Below are positions 53,476-64,000 of a stretch of 64,000 nt of DNA, piece after piece. The stretch covers positions 682,001 through 746,000 of the forward strand of contig NZ_JAJHPV010000013.1 in the NCBI RefSeq assembly GCF_020831365.1, written 5' to 3'. Source of the stretch: Massilia agrisoli (GTDB lineage Bacteria > Pseudomonadota > Gammaproteobacteria > Burkholderiales > Burkholderiaceae_D). A program made the position numbers and the translations under genes. How positions within the stretch are numbered: position 1 is the first letter of the stretch; every line of letters starts with the position of its first letter. The notes beneath the pieces are model-generated. The model had not been told where the DNA came from. It saw only the letters and a list, made by a program, of their open reading frames with translations, and did no database searches.

Positions 53476-54456
53476 ATGCGCGCAATCGAAATCACCCAGC
53501 CCGGCCCCCCAAGTGTCCTGAAACTGTGCGATCGTCCCATCCCCGAGCTGAAGGCCGGTGAAGTCCTGATCAAGGTGTACGCCGCGGGCATCAACCGTCC
53601 CGACGTGCTGCAGCGCCTCGGCCACTATCCCGTCCCGCCCGGCGCATCCGACCTGCCGGGCCTGGAAGTGGCCGGCGAGATCGTCGACGGCGATCTCGAT
53701 GGCAGTCCGTTCCAGAAGGGCAGCATGGTATGCGCGCTGGTACAGGGCGGCGGCTATGCCGAATACTGCGCCGCGCCCCTGCAGCAGTGCCTGCCACTCC
53801 CGGCCGGCTTGTCTCCGCTGGAAGCAGCCAGCTTGCCGGAAACCTTCTTTACCGTGTGGAGCAATGTGTTCGACCGCGCCCACCTGTCGACGGGCGAGAC
53901 CTTGCTGGTACAGGGCGGCACCTCCGGCATCGGCGTCACGGCCATCCAAATGGCGACCGCACTCGGCCACCGTGTGTTCGCCACCGCGGGCAGCGACGAG
54001 AAGGCCCGCGCCTGCGAGGAACTGGGCGCCGAGCGCGGTATCAATTACCGCACCGAGGATTTTGCCGAAGTGGTCAAGGAGCTGACAGGCGGGAAGGGCG
54101 TTGACGTGATCCTCGACATGGTCGCAGGCGACTACGTGGCGCGCGAAATCAGCTGCCTGGCCGACGACGGCCGCATCGCCCTGATCGCGCTGCTGGGCGG
54201 CGCCAAGGCCAATGTCGACCTCGGCCAGGTGTTGCGCCGCCGCCTCACCATCAGCGGTTCGACCCTGCGCCCGCGTCCGGTCAGCTTCAAGGCCGCCATC
54301 GCCTGGCGCCTGCAGGAAAAAGTCTGGCCGCTGATTGAGGCGGGCAAGATCCGCCCGGTGATTTTCAAGACCTTCCCGCTGGAGCAGGCCGCCGAGGCGC
54401 ATGCCCTGATGGAGTCCTCCACCCACGTCGGAAAGATTGTCTTGCAGTTAATTTGA
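53476..54456 (+). CDS. NAD(P)H quinone oxidoreductase, PIG3/zinc-independent MDR family
   Basis: The 326-residue medium-chain dehydrogenase/reductase has the GroES-like N-terminal domain (VLIKVYAAGINRPDVLQRLGHYPVPPGASDLPGLEVAGEI) and a Rossmann domain with LLVQGGTSGIGVTAIQMA (NADPH site, near residue 150). No zinc-binding cysteines are seen. The start at 53476 has AAGGAG upstream. It reduces quinones, probably by one electron. It is usually found next to tpiA in related bacteria. Confidence 0.92.
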   Translation: MRAIEITQPGPPSVLKLCDRPIPELKAGEVLIKVYAAGINRPDVLQRLGHYPVPPGASDLPGLEVAGEIVDGDLDGSPFQKGSMVCALVQGGGYAEYCAAPLQQCLPLPAGLSPLEAASLPETFFTVWSNVFDRAHLSTGETLLVQGGTSGIGVTAIQMATALGHRVFATAGSDEKARACEELGAERGINYRTEDFAEVVKELTGGKGVDVILDMVAGDYVAREISCLADDGRIALIALLGGAKANVDLGQVLRRRLTISGSTLRPRPVSFKAAIAWRLQEKVWPLIEAGKIRPVIFKTFPLEQAAEAHALMESSTHVGKIVLQLI

Positions 54457-54496
54457 TACGCATCTGCCCAGAATGAAGCTTCCGGCTGTCCATTGT

Positions 54497-54525
54497 TTGA
54501 CCGACATAGGAACGGGGGTTAGAAT
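54497..54525 (+). promoter_or_regulatory. sigma-70 promoter before tpiA
   Basis: TTGACC (54497-54502), a 17-nt spacer and TAGAAT (54520-54525), ending 26 nt before the tpiA start. Both boxes are close to consensus. Confidence 0.7.
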
Positions 54526-54551
54526 AGCGGGTTATTTGAATCTGGGCTACT

Positions 54552-55307
54552 ATGCGTCGCAAACTCGTCGTAGGTAATTGGAAGATGAACGGCAGCCGTG
54601 CCGCCAACGCCAGCCTGTTGTCCGGCATTGTTGCTGGCTTCGATGCTGCGCAGGCGGACAGCGCCGTGTGCGTACCGGCGCCTTACCTGGCCCAGTGCGA
54701 GGCAGTACTGGCCGGCACGCCGATCGGCTGGGGCGCGCAGGATGTGTCCGCGCACGCCAGTGGCGCTTACACCGGCGAGGTCTCGGCCCAGATGCTGGCC
54801 GAGTTCGGATGCCGCTATGTGATCGTCGGCCACTCCGAGCGCCGCGCCTACCATGCCGAAAGCAGTGAACTCGTGGCGCAAAAAGCTGTCGCAGTTATTG
54901 GCGCTGGCATGACGCCGATCGTATGCGTCGGCGAAACGCTGGATGAGCGCGAAGCAGGGCAGACCAACGTGGTCGTGCGCAACCAGCTCGCCCACGTGCT
55001 CGAACGCCTCGATGCGTACGGCGTGGCGAAGATCGTCGTGGCTTACGAGCCGGTCTGGGCAATCGGCACCGGCCGCACGGCAACGCCGGAGATGGCCCAG
55101 GAAGTGCACGCGCGTTTGCGCGCGCAGTTGGCGGAAAAGAATGCAGTGGCGGCCGGCAAAGTGCAGATTCTGTACGGCGGCAGCATGAAGCCCGATAACG
55201 CAAAAGAATTGATGGCGCAGCCGGATATCGACGGCGGCCTGATCGGCGGAGCAGCATTGAAGGCGGCGGATTTCCTCGCCATCATCCACGCAGCAGCGAA
55301 TACTTAA
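54552..55307 (+). CDS. tpiA: triosephosphate isomerase
   Basis: This 251-residue TIM barrel interconverts dihydroxyacetone phosphate and glyceraldehyde 3-phosphate in glycolysis. The substrate lysine is Lys11 in VGNWKMNG, the electrophile His is in VIVGHSERR, and the catalytic Glu is in [13 protein letters not shown]. The phosphate-binding [11 protein letters not shown] lies near the end. It has its own promoter and is followed by secG. Confidence 0.97.
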   Translation: MRRKLVVGNWKMNGSRAANASLLSGIVAGFDAAQADSAVCVPAPYLAQCEAVLAGTPIGWGAQDVSAHASGAYTGEVSAQMLAEFGCRYVIVGHSERRAYHAESSELVAQKAVAVIGAGMTPIVCVGETLDEREAGQTNVVVRNQLAHVLERLDAYGVAKIVVAYEPVWAIGTGRTATPEMAQEVHARLRAQLAEKNAVAAGKVQILYGGSMKPDNAKELMAQPDIDGGLIGGAALKAADFLAIIHAAANT

Positions 55308-55335
55308 ACTTAGTTAATCTTGGAATGGAATAGCA

Positions 55336-55794
55336 ATGAACACCTTTTACAATCTGGTCGTCGTCGTGCAGGTTCTGTCGGCCCTGATCATCATCGGCCT
55401 CGTTCTGCTCCAGCACGGTAAGGGCGCCGACATGGGCGCCGCTTTCGGTTCGGGCGCATCGGGCAGCCTGTTTGGCGCATCGGGTTCCTCGAACTTCATG
55501 TCCAAGTCGACCGGCGTGGCCGCGGCGATCTTCTTCGCGTCGACCCTGGCGCTGGCTTACTTCAGCAGCGACCGCGACGTGGCAGTCAGCGGCGGTGTGA
55601 TGGAGCGCGCAGCGCCTGTCACCGGCCCGGCAGCCATTCCTTCGACCAGCACCGCCCCAGCCGCGCCAGTCGATCCATCGCTGCCTACCGCGCCTGCTGC
55701 GACGGCTCCGGCAGCCCCGGCCGCCACGCCTGACGCGGTTCCAGCAGCTCCTGCGCCAGCCCCGGCAGCACCTGCAACCGAAGTGCCGAAGTGA
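55336..55794 (+). CDS. secG: preprotein translocase subunit SecG
   Basis: This 152-residue inner-membrane protein is a SecYEG partner with two membrane helices: about 3-24 (FYNLVVVVQVLSALIIIGLVLL) and about 57-75 (AAAIFFASTLALAYF). The conserved QHGKGADMGAAFGSG lies between them. The tail, residues about 95-152, is rich in Ala/Pro and makes the protein longer than E. coli SecG (110). It lies between tpiA and tRNA-Leu. Confidence 0.95.
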   Translation: MNTFYNLVVVVQVLSALIIIGLVLLQHGKGADMGAAFGSGASGSLFGASGSSNFMSKSTGVAAAIFFASTLALAYFSSDRDVAVSGGVMERAAPVTGPAAIPSTSTAPAAPVDPSLPTAPAATAPAAPAATPDAVPAAPAPAPAAPATEVPK

Positions 55795-55893
55795 TTTGCA
55801 CAGCGTTTCAGCAGACGTGGGTCGCAATTTGACCCATGTCAAAAAAGCAGTATAGTTTTTTTGGTTTTTCCCTTGTTTTATCGCAAGTACGCA

Positions 55894-55922
55894 TTGAACA
55901 GTGAGTGGTAACGCTGTAGAAT
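55894..55922 (+). promoter_or_regulatory. sigma-70 promoter before tRNA-Leu
   Basis: TTGAAC (55894-55899), a 17-nt spacer and TAGAAT (55917-55922) sit 13 nt before the first base of the tRNA gene, the position expected for a stable-RNA promoter. Confidence 0.8.
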
Positions 55923-55935
55923 AGCGGACTTCACT

Positions 55936-56020
55936 GCCGACGTGGTGAAATTGGTAGACACGCTATCTTGAGGGGGTAGTGGCGCAAGCTGTGCGAGTTC
56001 GAGTCTCGCCGTCGGCACCA
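55936..56020 (+). tRNA. tRNA-Leu (anticodon GAG)
   Basis: The 85-nt gene folds as a class II tRNA. Its acceptor stem pairs GCCGACG with CGTCGGC, its anticodon stem CTATC pairs with GGTAG around TTGAGGG (anticodon GAG, reading CTC/CTT), it has an extended variable arm, and a T arm with GTTCGAGTC. CCA is encoded at the end (56018-56020). The position between secG and nuoA is conserved in related bacteria. Confidence 0.96.
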
Positions 56021-56029
56021 GAATCCAGA

Positions 56030-56063
56030 AGCCAGCAAGGGCTGCGCCTTTGCTGGCTTTTTT
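56030..56063 (+). terminator. intrinsic terminator after tRNA-Leu
   Basis: GCCAGCAA (56031-56038) pairs with TTGCTGGC (56050-56057), followed by six T residues. It ends the tRNA transcript and separates it from the nuo operon. Confidence 0.9.
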
Positions 56064-56177
56064 ACGGGATCAGACGTTCGGTCCTGGTCGCATGATCAGA
56101 AAGCCAGGATCGCGCGGTAGGGCGCTGCTAGCTACGCAGTGTTTCATTAACCGATCGTTCAACAAAGGCTCATCTCC

Positions 56178-56537
56178 GTGAACCTCGAAAATTACTTCCC
56201 CGTCCTGTTGTTCATTCTTGTCGGCATCGGCGTCGGTGTCGTCCCCCAGGTACTTGGCTACCTGCTCGGCCCGAACAAGCCTGACACTGCAAAACTCTCC
56301 CCTTACGAATGCGGCTTCGAAGCTTTTGAAGACGCACGCATGAAATTCGACGTCCGGTACTACCTGGTCGCGATCCTGTTTATTTTGTTTGATCTGGAAA
56401 CGGCATTCTTCTTCCCATGGGGCGTCTCCATGAAAGAACTGGGCTGGTCCGGCTTCGTGACGATGATGGTGTTCATCGCCGAATTCGTGGTCGGTTTTTG
56501 GTACATCTGGAAGAAAGGTGCCCTTGATTGGGAATAA
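56178..56537 (+). CDS. nuoA: NADH-quinone oxidoreductase subunit A
   Basis: The 119-residue membrane subunit of complex I has three hydrophobic helices: about 5-28, 60-82 ([18 protein letters not shown]) and 90-112. The conserved loop with [24 protein letters not shown] lies between the first two. The start codon is GTG at 56178. It opens the nuo operon, which continues nuoB-C-D-E-F-G-H to the window end. Confidence 0.96.
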   Translation: MNLENYFPVLLFILVGIGVGVVPQVLGYLLGPNKPDTAKLSPYECGFEAFEDARMKFDVRYYLVAILFILFDLETAFFFPWGVSMKELGWSGFVTMMVFIAEFVVGFWYIWKKGALDWE

Positions 56538-56540
56538 GCC

Positions 56541-57017
56541 ATGTCAATTGAAGGCGTATTAAACGAAGGTTTCATCACCACCACAGCAGACAAGCTGATC
56601 AACTGGGCGCGCACGGGTTCGATGTTCCCGATGACGTTCGGGCTGGCTTGCTGCGCGGTCGAGATGATGCACACGGGCGCTGCCCGCTACGACATGGACC
56701 GCTTCGGCGTCGTGTTCCGTCCATCGCCGCGCCAGTCCGACGTGATGATCGTCGCCGGCACGCTGTGCAACAAGATGGCGCCGGCGCTGCGCAAGGTCTA
56801 CGACCAGATGCCGGAACCGCGCTGGGTGATCTCGATGGGTTCCTGCGCCAACGGCGGCGGCTACTACCACTATTCGTACTCGGTGGTGCGCGGTTGCGAC
56901 CGCATCGTGCCGGTCGACGTCTACGTGCCTGGCTGCCCTCCGACCGCTGAGGCGCTGCTGTACGGCATTCTGCAGCTGCAGAACAAGATCAAGCGCACCA
57001 ACACCATTGCTCGATAA
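56541..57017 (+). CDS. nuoB: NADH-quinone oxidoreductase subunit B
   Basis: The 158-residue peripheral subunit carries cluster N2, the last Fe-S cluster before quinone. The ligands are in [13 protein letters not shown] (two adjacent cysteines), [12 protein letters not shown] and [16 protein letters not shown]. It starts 3 nt after nuoA. Confidence 0.97.
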   Translation: MSIEGVLNEGFITTTADKLINWARTGSMFPMTFGLACCAVEMMHTGAARYDMDRFGVVFRPSPRQSDVMIVAGTLCNKMAPALRKVYDQMPEPRWVISMGSCANGGGYYHYSYSVVRGCDRIVPVDVYVPGCPPTAEALLYGILQLQNKIKRTNTIAR

Positions 57018-57032
57018 GAAGCGGTTCCCATC

Positions 57033-57626
57033 ATGACGACAAAACTCGAAACCCTTGAACTTGCGCTGCAAAAAGCGCTGGGCGAGGGCGCGGTTATTTC
57101 CAGCGCGCTGGGCGAAGTGACCGTAGTGGTCAAGTCGGCCGACTACCTGGCCGCAATGCTGACCCTGCGCGACGATCCGGCGCTGAAATTCGACCAGCTG
57201 CTCGACCTGTGCGGCGTCGACTACTCGACCTACGGCGAAGGCACGTGGGACGGCCTGCGTTTCGCGGCCGTGTCGCACCTGCTGTCGCTGGACTACAACT
57301 GGCGCGTGCGCGTGCGCGTGTTCGCAAGCGACGACGAAATGCCTGTGCTCGCCTCCGTGGCGGGCATCTGGCGTTCGGCCAACTGGTACGAGCGTGAAGC
57401 GTTCGACCTGTACGGCATCCTGTTCGAAGGCCACAACGACCTGCGCCGCATCCTGACCGACTACGGTTTCATCGGCCATCCGTTCCGCAAGGACTTCCCG
57501 ATTTCGGGCTATGTCGAAATGCGCTACGACCCAGAGCAGAAGCGCGTGATCTACCAACCCGTGACGATCGAGCCGCGTGAAATCATTCCGCGCGTGATCC
57601 GCGAAGAAACCTACGGGATGAAATAA
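57033..57626 (+). CDS. nuoC: NADH-quinone oxidoreductase subunit C
   Basis: The 197-residue peripheral subunit of complex I, encoded separately from nuoD as in most betaproteobacteria. The signature [41 protein letters not shown] lies near residues 115-155. Its stop overlaps the nuoD start by one base. Confidence 0.97.
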   Translation: MTTKLETLELALQKALGEGAVISSALGEVTVVVKSADYLAAMLTLRDDPALKFDQLLDLCGVDYSTYGEGTWDGLRFAAVSHLLSLDYNWRVRVRVFASDDEMPVLASVAGIWRSANWYEREAFDLYGILFEGHNDLRRILTDYGFIGHPFRKDFPISGYVEMRYDPEQKRVIYQPVTIEPREIIPRVIREETYGMK

Positions 57627-58879
57627 TGGCTGAGATTAAGAATTACACCCTGAACTTCGGTCCGCAGCACCCGGCAGCGCACGGCGTGCTGCGCCTGGTG
57701 CTGGAGCTTGACGGCGAAGTGATCCAGCGCGCCGACCCGCACATCGGCCTGCTGCACCGCGGCACCGAGAAGCTGGCCGAGACCCGCACCTACCTGCAGT
57801 CGGTGCCGTACATGGACCGCCTCGACTACGTGTCGATGATGGCCAACGAGCACGCTTACGTGCTGGCGATCGAAAAGCTGCTGGGCATCGAAGTGCCGGT
57901 GCGCGCGCAGTACATCCGCGTGATGTTCGACGAGATCACCCGCCTGCTGAACCACCTGATGTGGCTGGGCGCGCACGCGCTCGACGTCGGCGCGATGGGC
58001 CCGTTCCTGTATGCGTTCCGCGACCGCGAAGACCTGTTCGACTGCTACGAAGCGGTGTCGGGCGCGCGCATGCACGCGGCCTACTACCGTCCGGGCGGCG
58101 TGTACCGCGACCTGCCGGACGCCATGCCGAAGCACAAGGCATCGATCATCCGCAGCGCCAAGGCCATCGACGAGCTGAACGAAGCGCGCCAGGGCTCGCT
58201 GCTGGACTTCATCGACGACTTCTCGAAGCGTTTCGTGACCTATGTCGACGAATACGAAACCCTGCTGACCGACAACCGTATCTGGAAACAGCGTACCGTC
58301 GGCATCGGCGTGGTGTCGCCGGAAGCGGCGAAGGCGATGGGCTTCACCGGCGCCATGCTGCGCGGTTCCGGCGTCGAATGGGACCTGCGCAAGATGCAGC
58401 CTTACGCCGTCTACGACAAGATGGACTTCGACATTCCGGTCGGCACCAACGGCGACTGCTATGACCGCTACCTGGTGCGCATCGAAGAAATGCGCCAGTC
58501 GAACCGCATCATCAAACAAGCATCAAGCTGGCTGCGCGCCAACCCGGGCCCGGTGATGGTCGACAACCACAAGGTCGCGCCGCCAAAGCGCACCGACATG
58601 AAGTCGAACATGGAATCGCTGATTCACCACTTCAAGCTGTTTACCGAAGGCATGCACGTGCCGCCGGGCGAAGCCTACGCGGCAGTCGAGCATCCGAAGG
58701 GCGAGCTGGGCATCTACCTGATCTCCGACGGCGCCAACAAGCCGTACCGCCTGAAGATCCGCGCCCCGGACTACGCCCACCTGCAAAGCCTTGATGAAAT
58801 GGCGCGCGGCCACATGATCGCCGACGCCGTCACCATCATCGGAACGCAGGACATCGTATTCGGCAGTATTGACAGGTGA
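57626..58879 (+). CDS. nuoD: NADH-quinone oxidoreductase subunit D
   Basis: The 417-residue peripheral subunit of complex I is the 49-kDa type and shapes the quinone site with NuoB. The N-terminal signature [22 protein letters not shown] and the conserved MNSLMHHF-like segment [14 protein letters not shown] are present. It overlaps nuoC by one base. Confidence 0.97.
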   Translation: MAEIKNYTLNFGPQHPAAHGVLRLVLELDGEVIQRADPHIGLLHRGTEKLAETRTYLQSVPYMDRLDYVSMMANEHAYVLAIEKLLGIEVPVRAQYIRVMFDEITRLLNHLMWLGAHALDVGAMGPFLYAFRDREDLFDCYEAVSGARMHAAYYRPGGVYRDLPDAMPKHKASIIRSAKAIDELNEARQGSLLDFIDDFSKRFVTYVDEYETLLTDNRIWKQRTVGIGVVSPEAAKAMGFTGAMLRGSGVEWDLRKMQPYAVYDKMDFDIPVGTNGDCYDRYLVRIEEMRQSNRIIKQASSWLRANPGPVMVDNHKVAPPKRTDMKSNMESLIHHFKLFTEGMHVPPGEAYAAVEHPKGELGIYLISDGANKPYRLKIRAPDYAHLQSLDEMARGHMIADAVTIIGTQDIVFGSIDR

Positions 58880-58915
58880 CGCTCGCGTCCGGTAAAGCCT
58901 GAGAGAGAGAAATTT

Positions 58916-59395
58916 ATGTTGTTATCAGAACAGTGCTATAAAAAGATCGACCGCGAGCTGGCCAAGTACCCGGCCGACCAACGCCAGTCCGCCGTGATGG
59001 CCGCGCTGGCGCACGCGCAAGTGGAAACCAGCTGGCTGTCGCCGGAAGTGATGCAGGAAGTGGCCGACTACATCGGCATGCCTGCGATCGCCGTGCAGGA
59101 AGTCGCGACCTTCTACAACATGTACAACACCAAGCCGGTCGGCAAGCACAAGATCACCGTGTGCACCAACCTGCCTTGCGCACTGTCGGGCGGCGAACGC
59201 GCCGGCAAGCGCCTGCAGGACATGCTGGGCATCGGCTACCGCGAAACCACCCACGACGGCCAGTTCACCCTGGTTGAAGGCGAGTGCATGGGCGCGTGCG
59301 GCGACGCACCGGTCATGATCGTCAACAACCACCGCATGTGCTCGTTCATGACGGACGAAAAGATCGACGCCCTGGTAGAGGAACTGAACAAATGA
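58916..59395 (+). CDS. nuoE: NADH-quinone oxidoreductase subunit E
   Basis: The 159-residue thioredoxin-like [2Fe-2S] subunit (24-kDa type) has ligands in [11 protein letters not shown] and [12 protein letters not shown]. It forms the NADH module with NuoF and NuoG. The stop overlaps the nuoF ATG (AATGA). Confidence 0.97.
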   Translation: MLLSEQCYKKIDRELAKYPADQRQSAVMAALAHAQVETSWLSPEVMQEVADYIGMPAIAVQEVATFYNMYNTKPVGKHKITVCTNLPCALSGGERAGKRLQDMLGIGYRETTHDGQFTLVEGECMGACGDAPVMIVNNHRMCSFMTDEKIDALVEELNK

Positions 59396-60687
59396 CCAGC
59401 CTGCACGACCGTCACATCAATCCGCTGATCCTCAAGGACCTGAACGGCGACAACTGGGGCCTGAACGAGTACGTCAAGCGCGGCGGCTACAGCGCGCTGC
59501 GCCGTATCATCGAAGAGAAGATCACGCCGGAACAGATCATTGCCGACCTGAAGGCCTCGGGCCTGCGCGGCCGCGGCGGCGCCGGTTTCCCTACCGGCCT
59601 GAAGTGGAGCTTCATGCCGCGCCAGTACCCGGGCCAGAAATACCTCGTCTGCAACACCGACGAAGGCGAGCCGGGCACGTTCAAGGACCGCGACATCATC
59701 CGCTACAACCCGCATTCGCTGATCGAAGGCATGGCCATCGGCGCTTACGCAATGGGCATCACCGTGGGCTACAACTACATCCACGGCGAGATCTTCCAGG
59801 ACTACCTGCGCTTTGAAGAAGCGCTGGAAGAAGCGCGCGCTGCGGGCTTCCTGGGCGACAAGATCATGGGTAGCGAGTTCAGCTTCCAGCTGCACGCGCA
59901 CCACGGCTACGGCGCCTACATCTGCGGCGAAGAAACCGCGCTGCTGGAGTCGCTCGAAGGCAAGAAGGGACAGCCGCGCTTCAAGCCGCCGTTCCCGGCC
60001 TCGTTTGGCCTGTACGGCAAGCCGACCACGATCAACAACACCGAGACGTTCGCTGCCGTCCCGTTCATCCTGAACATGGGCGCCGACAACTACCTCGGCC
60101 TGGGCAAGCCAAACAACGGCGGCACCAAGATCTTCTCGATCTCGGGCGACGTCGAGCGTCCAGGCAACTACGAAGTTCCACTGGGCACGCCATTCGCCAA
60201 GCTGATGGAGCTGGCTGGCGGCATGCGCGGCGGTAAGAAGATCAAGGCAGTCATCCCAGGCGGTTCGTCCGCTCCGGTAATCCGCGGCGACGTCATGATG
60301 GACACCGACCTCGACTACGATTCGATCGCCAAAGCCGGCTCGATGCTGGGTTCGGGCGCGGTCATCGTCATGGACGAGACGCGCTGCATGGTCAAGTCGC
60401 TGCTGCGCCTGTCGTACTTCTATTACGAAGAATCGTGCGGCCAGTGCACCCCATGCCGCGAAGGTACCGGCTGGATGTACCGCATGGTCCACCGCATCGA
60501 AAACGGCCAGGGCCGCGCCGATGACCTGGACATGCTGAACTCGATCGCCGACAACATCCAGGGCCGCACCATTTGCGCGCTGGGCGATGCGGCGGCGATG
60601 CCGGTACGCGCCATGATCAAGAACTTCCGCGAAGAATTTGAATATCACATCGAGCACAAGCATTGCCTCGTGCCGACTTATCTCTAA
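59392..60687 (+). CDS. nuoF: NADH-quinone oxidoreductase subunit F
   Basis: The 431-residue subunit binds NADH, FMN and a [4Fe-4S] cluster. NADH/FMN motifs include [15 protein letters not shown] near residue 60 and [17 protein letters not shown] near 180. The cluster ligands are in [15 protein letters not shown] and [12 protein letters not shown]. The ATG at 59392 gives the expected length; frame-open sequence upstream belongs to nuoE. Confidence 0.97.
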   Translation: MTSLHDRHINPLILKDLNGDNWGLNEYVKRGGYSALRRIIEEKITPEQIIADLKASGLRGRGGAGFPTGLKWSFMPRQYPGQKYLVCNTDEGEPGTFKDRDIIRYNPHSLIEGMAIGAYAMGITVGYNYIHGEIFQDYLRFEEALEEARAAGFLGDKIMGSEFSFQLHAHHGYGAYICGEETALLESLEGKKGQPRFKPPFPASFGLYGKPTTINNTETFAAVPFILNMGADNYLGLGKPNNGGTKIFSISGDVERPGNYEVPLGTPFAKLMELAGGMRGGKKIKAVIPGGSSAPVIRGDVMMDTDLDYDSIAKAGSMLGSGAVIVMDETRCMVKSLLRLSYFYYEESCGQCTPCREGTGWMYRMVHRIENGQGRADDLDMLNSIADNIQGRTICALGDAAAMPVRAMIKNFREEFEYHIEHKHCLVPTYL

Positions 60688-60702
60688 GGCCAGAGAACGC
60701 TC

Positions 60703-63042
60703 ATGGTTGAAATTGAAATTGACGGTAAAAAGGTAGAAGTCCCACCAGGCAGCATGGTGATGGACGCAGCCAACAAGCTTGGTACCTACATCCCGCATTT
60801 TTGCTATCACAAGAAATTGTCGATCGCTGCTAACTGCCGCATGTGCCTGGTAGAAGTCGAGAAGGCGCCCAAGCCTTTGCCGGCTTGCGCCACGCCAGTC
60901 TCGGCAGGCATGATCGTGCGCTCGAACAGCGACAAGGCGGTCCAGGCACAGAAGTCCGTGATGGAATTCCTGCTGATTAACCACCCGCTCGATTGCCCGA
61001 TCTGCGACCAGGGCGGCGAATGCCAGCTGCAAGACCTCGCTGTCGGCTACGGCAAGAGCAACTCGCGCTACGAAGAAGAAAAGCGCGTGGTGCCGCCGAA
61101 AGACGCGGGCCCGCTGATTTCGATGCAAGAGATGACCCGCTGCATCCACTGCACCCGTTGCGTACGTTTCGGTCAGGAAGTTGCCGGCGTGATGGAACTG
61201 GGCATGCTGGGCCGCGGCGAACACGCCGAGATCACTTCGTTCGTCGGCAAGACCGTCGACTCCGAAGTGTCGGGCAACATGATCGACCTGTGCCCGGTTG
61301 GCGCACTGACCTCCAAGCCTTTCCGCTACAGCGCCCGTACCTGGGAACTGTCGCGCCGCAAGTCGGTCAGCCCGCACGACTCGCTCGGTTCCAACCTGAT
61401 CGTCCAGGTCAAGGGCGGCAAGGTCATGCGCGTCCTGCCGCTGGAAAATGAAGCGATCAACGAATGCTGGATCTCGGACAAGGACCGCTTCTCCTACGAA
61501 GCGCTGGACAATGCCGAACGCCTGACCTCGCCGATGATCAAGCAGGGCGGCCAGTGGGCCGAGACCGACTGGCAGACCGCGCTTGAGTACGTGGCCCACG
61601 GCCTGCGTAACATCAAGCACGAGCATGGCGCCGACGCCATCGCCGCTGTCGCGACCCCGCATTCGACCGTCGAAGAACTGACCCTGCTGGCCAAGGCCAT
61701 ACGCGGTATCGGTTCGGAGAACGTCGAGTTCCGCCTGCGCCAGCTTGACTTCGCCAACGATGGCGCCGTCACCCCATGGCTGGGCATGCCGATTGCAGAG
61801 CTGTCGAACCTGTCGCGCGCCTTCGTCATCGGTTCGTTCCTGCGCAAGGATCACCCGCTGGTCGCCACGCGCCTGCGCGCTGCTGTGAAGAACGGCGCCA
61901 AGCTGTCGATCCTGCACGCTTCCGACGACGACCTCTTGATCCCAACAAGCTCGAAGATGATCGCCGCACCGTCCGACTGGCTCGCCGCCTTGTCGGAAGT
62001 GGTTGCCGCCATCGCCGGCGAAAAAGGTATTTCGGCGCCAAACGGCTTTGAAAACGTGCAGGCGTCCGACGCAGCCAAGGCCATCGCGGCCAGCCTGTCG
62101 CAGACCGGCGCGGACATGCCTGGCGCTATCCTGCTCGGCAACTCGGTCAGCCAGCACCCACAGGCGTCGCAGCTGCACGCAGCGGCGCAGTGGATCGCTG
62201 AACAGACCGGCGCCAAGCTGGGCTACCTGGTGGACGCGGCCAATACGGTCGGCGGCTACCTGGCCGGCGCTTACGCCAAGAACGCCGCTCCTGTTTTCTC
62301 GCAGCCAAAGAAAGCCTACGTGCTGCTGAACGCCGAACCTGAGCTGGACAGCCACAACCCGCAGCAAGCCCGTGCCGCGCTGGACGCCGCCGAGATGGTC
62401 GTTGCAATGTCGGCCTTCAAGCATGGCTTCGAGTACGCCGACGTGCTGCTGCCGATTTCGCCATTCAGCGAAACCTCGGGCACTTTTGTCAACTGCGAAG
62501 GCCGCGCACAAAGCTTCAACGGCACCGTCAAGCCGCTGGGCGAGACCCGTCCTGCGTGGAAAGTGCTGCGCGTGCTGGGCAACCTGCTCGGCCTGCAAGG
62601 TTTCGACTACGAGACGTCCGAAGCGATCCGCGACGAGCTGTTCGGCAAGGGCGTGACCGACCTGTCGGCCAAGCTGAACAACACCGGCAAGGCAGCGCTG
62701 GCCTCAAGCTCGTTCGGTACCTCGGGCGCGCTGGAGCGCGTGACCGACGTGCCTATCTACTTCGCCGACGCGATTGCGCGCCGTTCCGAACCACTGCTGC
62801 GCACCGCCGACGCCAACGCGCCGCTGGTCCAGCTGCCGAAGGCGCTGGCTGACAAGCTGGGCGTCAAGGCCGGCGACACCGTCAAGGTCTCGCAGGGTTC
62901 GGGCAGCGCCGTGCTGGTGGCAGGCATCGATGCCCGCCTGCCGGCCAATGCAGTCCGCGTGTCGACCGCACACCACGCGACCGCCGCGCTGGGTGCGCTG
63001 TTCGGTGCAATCCAGGTTGAAAAAGCAGGGGAGGGCGCGTAA
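60703..63042 (+). CDS. nuoG: NADH-quinone oxidoreductase subunit G
   Basis: The 779-residue Fe-S subunit has an N-terminal [2Fe-2S] domain (HFCYHKKL...[10 protein letters not shown]...ACATPV), a His/Cys cluster [17 protein letters not shown], and a [4Fe-4S] domain [15 protein letters not shown]...[10 protein letters not shown]. After these comes a long molybdopterin-oxidoreductase-like part (about 220-779). Cysteines needed for the usual clusters N1b, N4 and N5 are present. It overlaps nuoH by one base. Confidence 0.97.
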   Translation: MVEIEIDGKKVEVPPGSMVMDAANKLGTYIPHFCYHKKLSIAANCRMCLVEVEKAPKPLPACATPVSAGMIVRSNSDKAVQAQKSVMEFLLINHPLDCPICDQGGECQLQDLAVGYGKSNSRYEEEKRVVPPKDAGPLISMQEMTRCIHCTRCVRFGQEVAGVMELGMLGRGEHAEITSFVGKTVDSEVSGNMIDLCPVGALTSKPFRYSARTWELSRRKSVSPHDSLGSNLIVQVKGGKVMRVLPLENEAINECWISDKDRFSYEALDNAERLTSPMIKQGGQWAETDWQTALEYVAHGLRNIKHEHGADAIAAVATPHSTVEELTLLAKAIRGIGSENVEFRLRQLDFANDGAVTPWLGMPIAELSNLSRAFVIGSFLRKDHPLVATRLRAAVKNGAKLSILHASDDDLLIPTSSKMIAAPSDWLAALSEVVAAIAGEKGISAPNGFENVQASDAAKAIAASLSQTGADMPGAILLGNSVSQHPQASQLHAAAQWIAEQTGAKLGYLVDAANTVGGYLAGAYAKNAAPVFSQPKKAYVLLNAEPELDSHNPQQARAALDAAEMVVAMSAFKHGFEYADVLLPISPFSETSGTFVNCEGRAQSFNGTVKPLGETRPAWKVLRVLGNLLGLQGFDYETSEAIRDELFGKGVTDLSAKLNNTGKAALASSSFGTSGALERVTDVPIYFADAIARRSEPLLRTADANAPLVQLPKALADKLGVKAGDTVKVSQGSGSAVLVAGIDARLPANAVRVSTAHHATAALGALFGAIQVEKAGEGA

Positions 63043-64000
63043 TGGCTATGCCTGAATTCATTAACACCATCACCACCACCGGCGAAGGCCTGCTGGGCCC
63101 GGTGTGGCCGCTCGCATGGACCATGGTGAAAATCCTGTGCGTCCTGCTGCCGCTGATGGGCCTGGTTGCCTACGCGACCCTGTGGGAACGTAAGCTGATC
63201 GGCTGGATCCAGATCCGCGTCGGCCCGAACCGCGTCGGTCCGATGGGCCTGCTGCAGCCGATCGCCGATGCGCTCAAGCTGCTGTTCAAGGAAATCGTGG
63301 TGCCGACCAAAGCGGTATCGGCGCTGTTCATCATCGGCCCGATCATGACCATCATGCCGGCGCTGGCCGCCTGGTCGGTGGTACCGTTCGGCCCGGAAAT
63401 CGTGCTGGCCAACGTCAATGCCGGCCTGCTGCTGCTGATGGCGATCACCTCGCTGGAAGTCTACGGCATCATCATCGCCGGCTGGGCGTCGAACTCGAAG
63501 TATTCGTTCATGGGTGCGATGCGCGCCTCGGCACAGATGATCTCGTACGAAATCCCGATGGGCTTCGCGCTGGTGGTCGTGCTGATGGTGTCGGGCAGCC
63601 TGAACTTCTCGGACATCGTCCTTGGCCAGCAGCGCGGCCAGTTCGCCGAGATGGGCCTGAACTTCCTGTCGTGGAACTGGTTGCCGCTGCTGCCGCTGTT
63701 CGTGGTCTACATCATTTCCGGCCTGGCCGAATGTAACCGCCACCCGTTCGACGTGGTTGAAGGCGAGTCCGAGATTGTTGCCGGCCACATGGTCGAGTAC
63801 TCGGGCATGTCGTACGCGATGTTCATGCTGGCCGAATACGCCAATATGATCCTGATCGCGACGCTGGCCTCGATCATGTTCCTGGGCGGCTGGTCGGCGC
63901 CGTTCGCCTTCCTCGAATTCGGCGCGCTGGGCGGCTTCTTCTGGCTGTTCGCCAAGGCCTTCTTCATCGTCTCGCTGTTCGTCTGGATTCGCGGCACCTT
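63042..64000 (+). CDS. nuoH: NADH-quinone oxidoreductase subunit H (partial, runs off the window)
   Basis: 319 codons of this membrane subunit are in the window; the family is about 350 residues, so the 3' end is missing. It begins [16 protein letters not shown] and contains [35 protein letters not shown] (the quinone-site region) and [21 protein letters not shown]. Several hydrophobic helices follow. It starts one base inside the nuoG stop. Confidence 0.96.
   Translation, partial: MAMPEFINTITTTGEGLLGPVWPLAWTMVKILCVLLPLMGLVAYATLWERKLIGWIQIRVGPNRVGPMGLLQPIADALKLLFKEIVVPTKAVSALFIIGPIMTIMPALAAWSVVPFGPEIVLANVNAGLLLLMAITSLEVYGIIIAGWASNSKYSFMGAMRASAQMISYEIPMGFALVVVLMVSGSLNFSDIVLGQQRGQFAEMGLNFLSWNWLPLLPLFVVYIISGLAECNRHPFDVVEGESEIVAGHMVEYSGMSYAMFMLAEYANMILIATLASIMFLGGWSAPFAFLEFGALGGFFWLFAKAFFIVSLFVWIRGT

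Noticed and set aside
59236-62598. A 1120-codon open frame on the minus strand opposite nuoE, nuoF and nuoG
   Set aside because: It lies wholly over conserved complex I genes and has the biased composition of an antisense frame; no start signal or domain.

Overview
The window looks like the chromosome of an aerobic, motile, GC-rich betaproteobacterium of the Oxalobacteraceae type (Massilia, Duganella or Janthinobacterium relatives). This rests on gene order (sigma factor, DUF3619, DUF3106 and RDD genes beside ilvBHC; leuA, rpsO and pnp; tpiA, secG, tRNA-Leu and nuo), on a PEP-CTERM surface protein, and on the general protein style. No phage, transposase, CRISPR array or rRNA operon was seen. 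The species assignment is inference.

Layout. 1-6.6 kb: end of an aromatic ring-cleavage operon (maiA), a uspA gene with a perfect FNR-type box, a quinone-reductase-like flavoprotein, a CBS-pair protein, a uracil-DNA-glycosylase-like protein with altered catalytic motifs, a secreted trypsin-like protease, a LysR regulator broken by one in-frame stop, and a metallo-beta-lactamase-fold hydrolase. 6.7-15.1 kb: a complete isc operon (iscR-S-U-A-hscB-hscA-fdx-iscX) behind an IscR-type operator, running on into a methyltransferase, threonine aldolase and an RsuA-like pseudouridine synthase. 15.2-19.0 kb: a chemoreceptor with a C-terminal CheR/CheB tether, a deleted acetyltransferase relic and a HerA-like ATPase. 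19.2-28.6 kb: RDD/DUF3106/DUF3619/sigma-factor cluster on the minus strand, then ilvB-ilvH-ilvC behind a structured leader, a SIMPL-domain protein, pssA and leuA.

28.6-34.1 kb: an anchored protein of unknown function, a secreted serine hydrolase, a lipoprotein, then rpsO and pnp. 34.3-47.3 kb: a histidine kinase/response regulator pair facing a complete-looking Tad (tight adherence) pilus locus with two tandem Flp pilins. 47.3-53.4 kb: accessory material, namely a long perfect palindrome, a PEP-CTERM protein, a DUF2807 protein, a Sel1-repeat protein, a VOC-like protein and a cluster of AT-richer small hypothetical genes. 53.5-64 kb: qor, tpiA, secG, tRNA-Leu(GAG) and the complex I operon nuoA-nuoH, cut by the window end.

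How it fits together. The housekeeping part supplies Fe-S clusters (isc) to complex I (nuo) and supplies branched-chain amino acids (ilv, leu). The surface part (Tad pilus, PEP-CTERM protein, secreted protease and hydrolase, chemoreceptor) fits a soil or biofilm life. From family knowledge, pnp and qor-tpiA are normally close in related bacteria, so the roughly 19-kb block between them is probably lineage-specific. No convincing new defence or biosynthetic system is visible. The most rewarding points are the structured ilvB leader, the 68-nt perfect palindrome, the enzymes with changed catalytic residues, the broken genes and the AT-rich islet at 51-53.4 kb.
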